50,463 bases of DNA from Deltaproteobacteria bacterium. GTDB lineage: Bacteria; Myxococcota; Myxococcia; Myxococcales; 40CM-4-68-19. A model generated the notes under the pieces. That model made no database searches. It saw only the letters and a list, made by a program, of their open reading frames with translations, and was not told the DNA's origin. Made by a program: the position numbers and the translations under genes. The stretch covers positions 1 through 50,463 of the forward strand of contig VBKL01000043.1 of assembly GCA_005879805.1 (NCBI GenBank), read 5' to 3'. The first letter of the stretch is position 1. Every line of letters starts with the position of its first letter. Shown one piece after another: positions 25,692-32,669 of the stretch.

Positions 25692-26191
25692 CGCCCGCTG
25701 CCACCGATGCTGCGCGCTCCGCCGCTTCGCGACTGGCGACGCCGGCAAAGCCGGCTCCTCCGACAGCGTGGGCAGCGACCCCGCAGCTCGAGGACGTGCT
25801 CCTCCACGCGAAATCCCGTTGCCCGCCGCACTTCCGAGAGCGCGCGCTCGAGGGCGCGCGAGTGGAACTCGCGGGCGCGGCCGCAAGCGCTGCACACGAT
25901 CGCGTGGTGGCAGCGCGCTCTCGCCTCGCGGCACGGCCGGACGGCGCTGGAGCCGACCACACGGTGGAGCAGTCCGAGCGCGAGCAGCGCGGAGACGTTG
26001 CGATAGACGGAGACGAGATCGATGCGCGCGCCCCGGCGGAGAAGCTCGCGGTGGAGCTGCCGCGGTCCGAGCGGAGTGCGTTGGGAGCCGAGGAGCTCGA
26101 GCAGCGCGCGCCGCCGCCGCGTGATGCGCCCGCCCGAGCGCCGCAACGCTTGCTCGGCGCGCAGCGCGAACTCGTTCGAAGGTTCTTCCAT
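25688..26191 (-). CDS. Fur-family metal-responsive repressor (Zur/Nur-like)
   Basis: 167 residues. A winged-helix domain with RITRRRRALLELLGSQRTPLGPRQLHREL and VYRNVSALLALGLLHRV is followed by a metal and dimer domain. The latter has CHHAIVCSACGRAREFHSRAL and a late CPRC pair (RGRCPRCRR), giving the two CxxC-type sites that bind structural zinc in Fur proteins. It is co-transcribed with the ZIP fusion, so it likely controls metal uptake and itself. A TTGCAA-N5-TTGCAA palindrome lies 35 bases upstream of its ATG. Whether it senses zinc or nickel cannot be settled from sequence. Confidence 0.85.
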   Translation of the reverse strand: MEEPSNEFALRAEQALRRSGGRITRRRRALLELLGSQRTPLGPRQLHRELLRRGARIDLVSVYRNVSALLALGLLHRVVGSSAVRPCREARARCHHAIVCSACGRAREFHSRALERALSEVRRATGFRVEEHVLELRGRCPRCRRSRLCRRRQSRSGGARSIGGSGR

Positions 26192-26225
26192 CGCCGAGGC
26201 GGCACTCTAGATGGGCGGAACGTTT

Positions 26226-26242
26226 TTGCAACACCGTTGCAA
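26226..26242. promoter_or_regulatory. Candidate Fur-family operator (Nur-box-like palindrome)
   Basis: Perfect 7-3-7 palindrome TTGCAAC-ACC-GTTGCAA. It equals the TTGCAA-N5-TTGCAA pattern published for the nickel regulator Nur of Streptomyces. On the minus strand its promoter-proximal half could double as a -35 box (TTGCAA) with TAGAGT as -10 about 16 bases on. It lies within 26192-26254, just upstream of the Fur-family start. Confidence 0.6.
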
Positions 26243-26254
26243 CTACGGCGGCGC

Positions 26255-27412
26255 TCAGCCGAGCGTCCGGGCGAGGATCTCCGCCGCTCGCGCGAACTCC
26301 CGCTCCGGGGGCAAGAGGCTGACCACGAGGTACGAGCCTTGCGGGAAGTCGTAGAAGTATCCGGGCTGCACGAGCACGCCGGCGTCGAGCAGCCGCAGCG
26401 CCCATTCCTCCTCGGATCTCGCGGACGGAACGGCGAGGATCGCCGACCAGCCCGCCTCCCCCTGCAGGATGTTCCAGGGAGCATCGGGCGCGCGCGCCCG
26501 GGCGAGCGCGAACAGGTTCCCCTCGATCCGGTCGAGCACGCGGCGCTGGAAGCCCTGGCGCAGCCCGAGCAGCGAAGGCGCGGCGAGCTGCACGGGGGTT
26601 GACACGGATAGATACGAATCCGCCACCAGCTCGAGCCGCGAAAGAGCGCCGGCGACGTCGTCGCGAGGTCCGGACGCGACGCACCATCCGAGCTTCAGCT
26701 GCGGCAATCCGCAGACCTTGGAGAGCCCGGACAAGGTGAAGGTGAGCTGCGGCTCGTGGCCCGCCGTGGTGGACACGCGGCGGGGATCCGGGCCGCGGGG
26801 ATAGTCGGCGAACACCTCGTCGCAGATGAGCGCGCAGCCGAGCCGCTCGCACGCCTTGGAAAGTCCGGTCAGCTCGCTTTCCTTGAGATACGCCCCGGTC
26901 GGATTCCCCGGGCTCACGATGACGATCGCCCGGGTGGTGGGACCCGCCGCCGCGAGCACCGTCTCGGGGTCGAGGTGCCATTCGCCATCCCAGCGCAGAG
27001 CGTAAGGCACCGCCCGCACGCTCTCCAGCGCGGTGAGATACCCGAAGAGGGGATAGCTCGGCTCCGGCACCAGCACCGAGTCGCCGGGATCGCAAAGCAG
27101 CTTGAAGAGCAGCGCGTACGCTTCGCTGGTGCTGGCGGTGAGGACGATACGCTCCGGATCGACGGCCGCGCCCCGCGACTCGCCGTAATACGCGGCGACC
27201 GCCTCGCGCGCGGCGAACGCGCCTTTCGGATGCGGCTCGTAGCGCAGCGTCCGCGGGTTGGCGAGGACGCCGAGATCGAGGTCGGGAACCAGGCCGGCGC
27301 GGGTGGGATTCGCTTCGGAGAGATCGATGTATGGATCGCTGCGCGCGGCGATCGCCCGGGCGAGCGCGTTCTCCCCGAGGTCCCAATCGAGGCGCTTCGA
27401 GTAACGGATCAC
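26255..27412 (-). CDS. PLP-dependent aminotransferase, class I/II
   Basis: 385 residues, fold type I. Seen are PYIDLSEANPTRAGL near the N-terminus, ANPRTLRYEPHPKGAFAAREAVAAYY, then IVIVSPGNPTGAYLKE, LICDEVFADY with the PLP-ring aspartate and TLSGLSKVCGLPQLKLGW with the Schiff-base lysine. The C-terminal GYFYDFPQGSYLVVSLL closes the domain. The substrate is not evident; similar enzymes act on aspartate or aromatic amino acids. GTG 27412 overlaps the DUF3052 stop by four bases. GGAGG sits only one base before GTG, so the site is tight but is the only one near the conserved start. Confidence 0.83.
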   Translation of the reverse strand: MIRYSKRLDWDLGENALARAIAARSDPYIDLSEANPTRAGLVPDLDLGVLANPRTLRYEPHPKGAFAAREAVAAYYGESRGAAVDPERIVLTASTSEAYALLFKLLCDPGDSVLVPEPSYPLFGYLTALESVRAVPYALRWDGEWHLDPETVLAAAGPTTRAIVIVSPGNPTGAYLKESELTGLSKACERLGCALICDEVFADYPRGPDPRRVSTTAGHEPQLTFTLSGLSKVCGLPQLKLGWCVASGPRDDVAGALSRLELVADSYLSVSTPVQLAAPSLLGLRQGFQRRVLDRIEGNLFALARARAPDAPWNILQGEAGWSAILAVPSARSEEEWALRLLDAGVLVQPGYFYDFPQGSYLVVSLLPPEREFARAAEILARTLG

Positions 27413-27855
27413 GCCTCCGGAAGCGAGACTTGCGACGTCTTCGGCAGTGGTAGCCGCTCGCGCAGCTTTTCCACGAAGCGCAGCGCAGCCCAGAACTCGT
27501 TGATGGAAATGATCTTGTCGTCCACCATGCCCGCGCCGAGCCCTACCGAGCGGACCAGCTCCTGCGACAGATCGGTGAAGAACCCGCTCGAGGTGCGGGG
27601 CCAGGCCGCCCAGATGGCGCCTCGCGGGGCGAGGACGTGTTTGGCCCTTGCGAACAGCTCTCCCAGGACCGCGCGGGAAGAGGCGAAGAGGACCACCAGG
27701 TCCATCTGCGAGACCGGCTTCAAGGCGACCGATGCCGATGCCGGCAACGGCTCCAGCGTCCGCGCGAATCCGACCGGCGGATCGAGCAGCAAGACGCGCG
27801 CGCCCGGTTTGATCCCGAGCCGCTTCACGATCGGGACGTCCTCTGAAATCCCCAT
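27409..27855 (-). CDS. DUF3052 family protein
   Basis: 148 residues. The start RLGIKPGARVLLLDPPVGFARTL and middle LVVLFASSRAVLGELFARAKHVLAPRGAIWAAWPR match the DUF3052 family, common in actinobacteria and present in other groups. The fold resembles the nucleotide-binding part of a methyltransferase, but no known activity is assigned. A repeat-like end FVEKLRERLP follows. It is upstream of, and overlaps by 4 bases, the aminotransferase; its ATG is 33 bases from the divergent hom start, so the two operons share a short promoter region. Confidence 0.82.
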   Translation of the reverse strand: MGISEDVPIVKRLGIKPGARVLLLDPPVGFARTLEPLPASASVALKPVSQMDLVVLFASSRAVLGELFARAKHVLAPRGAIWAAWPRTSSGFFTDLSQELVRSVGLGAGMVDDKIISINEFWAALRFVEKLRERLPLPKTSQVSLPEA

Positions 27856-27888
27856 TCCGCGAGACTGGTCTAGAGGGAGGCGCGACGG

Positions 27889-29220
27889 ATGGCAAGGCCC
27901 CCTTCGCGAGCGAGGGGACTGCGGTACAGTGGCACGGTGAAAGCGGTCAGGATCGGGCTCCTCGGCGTTGGCACGGTCGGTGCCGCGGTCGCGAAGGCCA
28001 TCGCGACACGCGGCGACGTGCTCGCGAGGGCGTCGCGGGCGACGCTGGTCGTCCAGCGCGCGGCGGTTCGCGACCCGGCCAAGGAGCGCGGCCTCTCGCT
28101 CGATCGGGTGACGACCGATCCGCTGGAAGTGGTGCGCGCCGACGACGTGGACGTGGTGGTCGAGCTTCTCGGCGGCGAGGAGCCGGCCTTCGGCCTGATG
28201 AAGGAGGCGATCGAGCGCGGCAAGCCGGTCGTCACCGCCAACAAGCGGGTCGTCTCCTGGCACGGCCCGGAGCTGCACGATCTGGCGGCGCGCAAGGGAG
28301 TGGAGCTTCGCTACGAGGCGGCGGTGGGAGGCGGCATCCCGCTGCTCGCACCGCTGGCCGACGATCTGGCGGCGAATCGACTCCTGGAATTGCGCGCCAT
28401 CATCAACGGCACCACCAACTACATCCTCACCCAGATGGCGGGCGGCTCCTCCTTCCAGGACGCGCTCGCGCGGGCGCAGAAGCTCGGATACGCCGAGGCG
28501 GATCCCAGCGACGACGTAGACGCGGTCGATGCCGCGGACAAGCTCGCCATCCTCGTGCGCATCGCCTTCGGCGTCTCCTGTACGCCGAAGGAGATCTTCC
28601 GCGAGGGCGTGCGCGCTCTCGATCCCATCGACCTCGCCTACGGGCGCGAGATGGGCTACGCGCTCAAGCTGCTCGCCATCGCCCGGCGCGGAGAGGGCGG
28701 CATCGAGGCCCGCGTCCACCCTGCCTTCCTTCCCGCCGATCATCCGCTGGCGCGCGTGGACGGCGCGCGCAACGCGGTGCACCTCCTCGGCGACTTGTGC
28801 GGTCCGGTCATGTTCAGCGGGCTCGGCGCGGGCGGCGATGCCACGGCCAGCGCGGTCCTCGCCGACCTGACCCATGTCGCGCGGCGGCTCGCGCTCGGCG
28901 ATCCGGTCGAACCGCCGCGCCCCGGGCATACCGGGCTGCCGGTCCTGCCCATGGACGAGGTGCGCGCGCGCAGCTACCTGCGCCTTTCGGTCGACGACGT
29001 CCCCGGCGTTTTCGCCCAGATCACGCACGTCCTGGCGGAGCTCGGCATCGGACTGGCGAGCGTCATCCAGCGCGAGCCGGTCTCGGGGCAGGCAGACGTC
29101 GTCCTCATGACGTATGCGGCTCGCGAGGCTGCGCTCCGCGAGGCGCAGAGGAGGCTCGCCGCCCTTCCCACCACCCGCTCCGTCCGGGCCCGCATCCGCG
29201 TCGAAGAGTCCCGTACATGA
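27889..29220 (+). CDS. hom: Homoserine dehydrogenase
   Basis: 443 residues from ATG 27889. It reduces aspartate semialdehyde to homoserine, the branch point to threonine and methionine. Visible: nucleotide motif IGLLGVGTVGAAVAKAI, KPVVTANKRVVSWHGPEL, YEAAVGGGIPLL, INGTTNYILTQM, and the active-site stretch LGYAEADPSDDVDAVDAADKLAIL. A C-terminal ACT domain (SYLRLSVDDVPGVFAQITHVLAELGIGLASVIQ) suggests feedback control by an amino acid, usually threonine. GGGAGG lies 8 bases before ATG 27889, favouring it over GTG 27937, which would start just before the dinucleotide motif. Its stop overlaps thrB. Confidence 0.94.
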   Translation: MARPPSRARGLRYSGTVKAVRIGLLGVGTVGAAVAKAIATRGDVLARASRATLVVQRAAVRDPAKERGLSLDRVTTDPLEVVRADDVDVVVELLGGEEPAFGLMKEAIERGKPVVTANKRVVSWHGPELHDLAARKGVELRYEAAVGGGIPLLAPLADDLAANRLLELRAIINGTTNYILTQMAGGSSFQDALARAQKLGYAEADPSDDVDAVDAADKLAILVRIAFGVSCTPKEIFREGVRALDPIDLAYGREMGYALKLLAIARRGEGGIEARVHPAFLPADHPLARVDGARNAVHLLGDLCGPVMFSGLGAGGDATASAVLADLTHVARRLALGDPVEPPRPGHTGLPVLPMDEVRARSYLRLSVDDVPGVFAQITHVLAELGIGLASVIQREPVSGQADVVLMTYAAREAALREAQRRLAALPTTRSVRARIRVEESRT

Positions 29221-30140
29221 ACGTGTTCACCATCGTCGTGCCGTGCTCCACTTCCAACCTTGGGGCCGGATTCGACGCCGTCGGTCTCGCCCTGGGCGGA
29301 CCGGACTTCATCGTCCGCGCGACGCCCGGCGGGAACGGGCTGCGCATCGCGAGCCTTTCGGGCGAAGGGGTGGACCGACTCGCGCGCGACTCGAGCAACC
29401 GGTTGATCCAGGCGGCGTTCGCCGCCGCACGCGCCGCGGGATCGGACCCCGGCGAGCTGGGCGCCGAGCTCGAGGTGCACAGCTCCATCCCGATGGCTCG
29501 CGGCCTCGGCTCGTCCGCGGCCGTCGCGGTCGCGGGCGCGCTGCTCGCCGATCGGCTGCTGAACGGGCGCGTCGGCGAGGGGCGAGTATTGCAAGTAGCC
29601 GTCGAGCTCGAGGGCCACCCGGACAACGTGCTGCCGTCGTTGCGCGGGGGCTTGCAGGTGGCGGTGCGAGACGAGTCGGGCGCGGTGCATGCCTGCCCCG
29701 TTCCGCTCGGCGCTCCCCTCCGTGCGGCGCTGTTCATCCCCGACGAGGAGCTTTCCACCAGTGCCGCCCGGGCCGTCCTGCCTCGGCAGGTCTCGTTGCA
29801 GGACGCCGTGTTCAACCTCTCCCGCGCGGCACTGCTCGTCGCGGCGCTCGCCGCCGGGCGGCTCGATCTGCTCGGCGAGGCGATGACCGATCGGCTCCAC
29901 CAGCCCGCACGGGCGACGCTTCTGCCCTGGCTACCGGCGCTGCTCGCTGAGGCGCGCGCCGCGGGAGCGGCGGGAGCGGCGCTGTCGGGCGCGGGCACCA
30001 CGGTCTGCGCGCTCTGCGCCCCCGAGACGGCCCCAGCCGTGGTCCGAGCGCTTTCGCAGGCCGCGTCGATGCGCGGAGTACCCGGGCGAAGCGAGGTGGT
30101 GGAAGTCGGAGTGCCGGGCGCACGGGTGGCGTCGACGTAA
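29217..30140 (+). CDS. thrB: Homoserine kinase
   Basis: 307 residues, GHMP-kinase family. It phosphorylates homoserine on the way to threonine. Seen are VVPCSTSNLGAGFDAVGLAL at the N-terminus, the ATP loop PMARGLGSSAAVAVAGAL, VELEGHPDNVLPSLRGGLQV and the C-terminal AALSGAGTTVCAL motif. ATG overlaps the hom stop by four bases. No thrC or aspartokinase gene is in the window. The next gene follows after a 254-base leader, so hom-thrB form their own unit. Confidence 0.95.
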   Translation: MNVFTIVVPCSTSNLGAGFDAVGLALGGPDFIVRATPGGNGLRIASLSGEGVDRLARDSSNRLIQAAFAAARAAGSDPGELGAELEVHSSIPMARGLGSSAAVAVAGALLADRLLNGRVGEGRVLQVAVELEGHPDNVLPSLRGGLQVAVRDESGAVHACPVPLGAPLRAALFIPDEELSTSAARAVLPRQVSLQDAVFNLSRAALLVAALAAGRLDLLGEAMTDRLHQPARATLLPWLPALLAEARAAGAAGAALSGAGTTVCALCAPETAPAVVRALSQAASMRGVPGRSEVVEVGVPGARVAST

Positions 30141-30394
30141 ATCTGTCGCGCAGGATTTGCGGGACCGCGAATTCTTGCGTCGCCGGCGATGGCGTACTTT
30201 TCGACAGAGTGATCCCCACGGCCTTCGACGGATCTCGAGACGCCTCCCGGTAAACCGAAAGTCCGGAAAATCCTGCGGACAGGATGAAGGTCTTGTTCGA
30301 GCGCGCTCGCCTCTGAAATCGGGGCCGCATCGCGTTCGGCACGTACGGTGCTTTGCGGAGCGGTACGGCGGAGCCACCGCCTCGAGGAGCACAC
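30141..30394 (+). other. Structured leader / intergenic region upstream of the respiratory operon
   Basis: No gene seen. CGCAGGATTT (30149-30158) is exactly complementary to AAATCCTGCG (30268-30277). The second segment also overlaps two mutually exclusive hairpins, GTCCG/CGGAC (30261-30280) and ATCCT/AGGAT (30270-30285). This is the look of a regulatory leader, but I could not match it to a known riboswitch class. A promoter must lie here; none is convincing. Confidence 0.4.
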
Positions 30395-31564
30395 ATGACA
30401 TGCGTACGGGTCGGCCTTGTTGCCCTGCTCGTTGCCGCGGCCTTTCCCGCCCAGGCCATTCCTGTGTTCGCGCGCAAGTACGGCACGAGCTGCCAGACGT
30501 GCCACACCGTCTATCCGAAGCTGACGCCGTTCGGCGAGGCGTTCCGACGGAACGGCTTCCGCTTCCCGGGCACCGACAGCGACTACTGGAAGCAGGATTC
30601 CATCACCCTGCAGGCGAAGACCGCGAAGAGCGAGGGCTCGACGCTCGTCGCCATCCCGCCGCTCTCCTTCGGAGCGAACGGCAACGCCATCGTCCATCCC
30701 GACAATACGGCGAGCGCGGCCATCGCCGACAACTCCGCGCGCTTCTCGCTCCGCGACGTCCTGGGCGAAGCCCACGTCTGGACGGGCGGCTCCTTGAGCG
30801 ACAAGACCACCTACTTCGGCGAGGTAACCTTCTCCTCCGACGGCACCGTCGACGTCGAGCACCTGCAGGTCTACTTCAACGATCTGCTGGGGCCGCAGCA
30901 CGCGGTCAATCTCCGCGTCGGCAACTCCGAGAACGTCTACGCGCATACCGGCTTCAAGATCGGCGGTATGCGTCTCGACGGCGAAGGGGCGAGCGGCACC
31001 AGCGCCGATCGGCCCTGGGAGGAGACGGCATTCACGCTCGAGGGGTTCGCCTACCACGCCTTCGGTTCCGTCGACTTCGCCGGCACCGACGACACGGGCG
31101 CCCCGGCCACGCTGCGGTTCGACAACACCACCAACGGGGCGGGCGGAGGATTGAGAGCGCAATGGGGCTCGCTCGAGCTGAACTCGGGCGTCTACTTCGA
31201 GCACCACACCCGCGTCGTTCCCGACTTCGCGAGCGGCAACGCGAGCAGCGCCGACGCCATCGCCCATTACGACGAGCTTTCGTACGTGGTCTTCCCCTGG
31301 CTCGTGCCCGCAGTACGCTTCGAGTACTTCTCGCTCTCGCCCACCGGCGGCTCGACGCAGAGCCTCTATCGCGTGCTTCCGGGAATCGCGGCCACGGTCA
31401 CCCCGAACATCAAGATCGTCACCGTCGCCGTGATCGAGGGCGCCACCGGGAATCCGGTAGGCGGCTGGGGACAGGTCGGCGGCAGCGTCGCCCCCACCGA
31501 CGCCGTCTCGAAGCTCGGACCCGAGCTGGAAGCCGTCACCTTCAGCGCAGCCATCGCCTTCTAG
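30395..31564 (+). CDS. Monoheme outer-membrane barrel-type cytochrome
   Basis: 389 residues. Signal peptide with cleavage after AQA (residue 21), then a c-type heme site CQTCH at residues 33-37 near the new N-terminus. The remaining ~340 residues contain many short alternating strands, as in TYFGEVTFSSDGTVDVEHLQVYFNDL and a closing LEAVTFSAAIAF, which suggests a porin-like barrel. From memory, proteins of this shape occur near respiratory complexes in myxobacteria and acidobacteria, with no defined role. It opens the operon that continues with the cupredoxin and alternative complex III genes, 10 bases before the next ATG. Heme plus barrel might allow electron passage at the outer membrane, but that is inference. 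Confidence 0.72.
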   Translation: MTCVRVGLVALLVAAAFPAQAIPVFARKYGTSCQTCHTVYPKLTPFGEAFRRNGFRFPGTDSDYWKQDSITLQAKTAKSEGSTLVAIPPLSFGANGNAIVHPDNTASAAIADNSARFSLRDVLGEAHVWTGGSLSDKTTYFGEVTFSSDGTVDVEHLQVYFNDLLGPQHAVNLRVGNSENVYAHTGFKIGGMRLDGEGASGTSADRPWEETAFTLEGFAYHAFGSVDFAGTDDTGAPATLRFDNTTNGAGGGLRAQWGSLELNSGVYFEHHTRVVPDFASGNASSADAIAHYDELSYVVFPWLVPAVRFEYFSLSPTGGSTQSLYRVLPGIAATVTPNIKIVTVAVIEGATGNPVGGWGQVGGSVAPTDAVSKLGPELEAVTFSAAIAF

Positions 31565-31574
31565 GAGAAACGCC

Positions 31575-32156
31575 ATGACGAAGCTCATCGCTGCAGCAGC
31601 GGCGTTGTTGGTGTGCGCCCACGCGGCCCGCGCCGCCGGCGACGGTTCCATCTCGGGGAAGGTGAGCGCCATCCCGGAGAAGTACCTGAAGGACAGCGTC
31701 GTCTATCTCAAGCAGGTCCCCGGGACCTGGGCGCCAAAGACGCACACCATCGATCAGAAGGGCATGGAGTTCCGCCCGCACATCCTCACCGTGACGGTGG
31801 GCGACTCGGTGAAGTTCCTCAACAATGACGGCGTCGACCACAACGTCTATACGCCCGACGGCGAGGCCTACAACCTGGGCCTCTTCGCCAAGGGCCAGTC
31901 GCGAGACCACCAGTTCGCGAAGCCCGGCGTCTACACGCAGCTCTGCAGCGTCCATCCCGAGATGCTGTCCTACGTCTTCGTGGGCCAGAATCCGTACGCC
32001 GCCGCCGTGGGAAAGGACGGCAGCTACCGGATCGAGAACGTGCCGCCTGGGACGTACCAGCTCGCGGTCTGGAATCCGAAGCTGAAGACCCCGGACGTGA
32101 GCGTCACCGTCGCCCCCGGAAAGGCCGCACCGGCCGAATTCGCGCTGGCGAAATGA
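31575..32156 (+). CDS. Cupredoxin (blue-copper-like) secreted electron carrier
   Basis: 193 residues with signal peptide (cleavage about residue 20). The type 1 copper site is complete: H89 in VDHNVYTP, then C124, H127 and M130 in LCSVHPEM. The central fold FRPHILTVTVGDSVKFLNNDGVDHN is plastocyanin-like. N- and C-terminal segments resemble carboxypeptidase-regulatory domains (GSISGKVSAIP and GSYRIENVPPGTYQLAVWNP). It sits just before ActA with a 4-base overlap, so it probably takes electrons from alternative complex III or another partner in the periplasm. Confidence 0.83.
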   Translation: MTKLIAAAAALLVCAHAARAAGDGSISGKVSAIPEKYLKDSVVYLKQVPGTWAPKTHTIDQKGMEFRPHILTVTVGDSVKFLNNDGVDHNVYTPDGEAYNLGLFAKGQSRDHQFAKPGVYTQLCSVHPEMLSYVFVGQNPYAAAVGKDGSYRIENVPPGTYQLAVWNPKLKTPDVSVTVAPGKAAPAEFALAK

Positions 32157-32662
32157 GCCTCGGAGCCGGCACCGCCGTCCTGGTACTCGCGCTCGCCTCG
32201 TGCGCCCCCGCGCAGGCGAGCGATCCGGACGGCGGTGCCGTGATCGCACCGGACGGCACCTTCACGAAGTTCAACCACAAGGTCCACGTGACCGAGAACC
32301 TGATCGGCTGCGGCACCTGCCATCCCTACGCGCGCCACTCCGCGGTGGCCGGCCTCGCGTCGCTTGCGACGTGCATGGGCTGTCACAAGTTCGCCGGCAA
32401 GGAAAAGCCCGCCATCAAGGCGATCCAGGCCCTCGCCGAAGAGGGAAAGCCGCTCGAGTTCGCTCGCGTCTTCCGCCAGCCGGACCACGTCTACTTCAGC
32501 CACGAGCGGCACCTGGCGCGGGCGGTCCAGTGCGCCGAATGCCATGGGGACGTCGCGCACATGGCGAACGACGTTCGGATCAAGGACATGCACATGGGGT
32601 TCTGCATCGACTGCCACAACGCGCGGCAGGCGAACGTCGATTGCATCACCTGCCACAAGTGA
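32153..32662 (+). CDS. actA: Alternative complex III subunit ActA, pentaheme cytochrome c
   Basis: 169 residues with five CxxCH sites at residues 53-57, 74-78, 127-131, 151-155 and 164-168, the number expected for ActA. A hydrophobic N-terminus with LASC (cysteine 17) suggests a lipoprotein signal. Histidines such as H42, H45, H117 and H120 are candidate distal ligands. In alternative complex III, ActA passes electrons in the periplasm toward the monoheme ActE. Short pentaheme proteins of NrfH/c7 type were considered, but the following five genes fix the assignment. Overlaps the cupredoxin stop by four bases. Confidence 0.9.
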   Translation: MSLGAGTAVLVLALASCAPAQASDPDGGAVIAPDGTFTKFNHKVHVTENLIGCGTCHPYARHSAVAGLASLATCMGCHKFAGKEKPAIKAIQALAEEGKPLEFARVFRQPDHVYFSHERHLARAVQCAECHGDVAHMANDVRIKDMHMGFCIDCHNARQANVDCITCHK

Positions 32663-32669
32663 GCGTGTC

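Noticed and set aside
30180..30210. Fluoride riboswitch suggested by GGCGATGGCGT
   Set aside because: The CGCC/ATAAAC and CTGATG parts are missing.
30243..30300. c-di-GMP riboswitch (GEMM) suggested by GGTAAACC followed by GAAAGTCCGG
   Set aside because: The tetraloop follows the AAACC segment directly and the GACGCAAAGCC block is absent. Only a covariance-model search could revive it.
29105..31672. 855-codon minus-strand open frame across thrB and the monoheme barrel gene
   Set aside because: It covers two clear plus-strand genes and an intergenic leader and has no family likeness.
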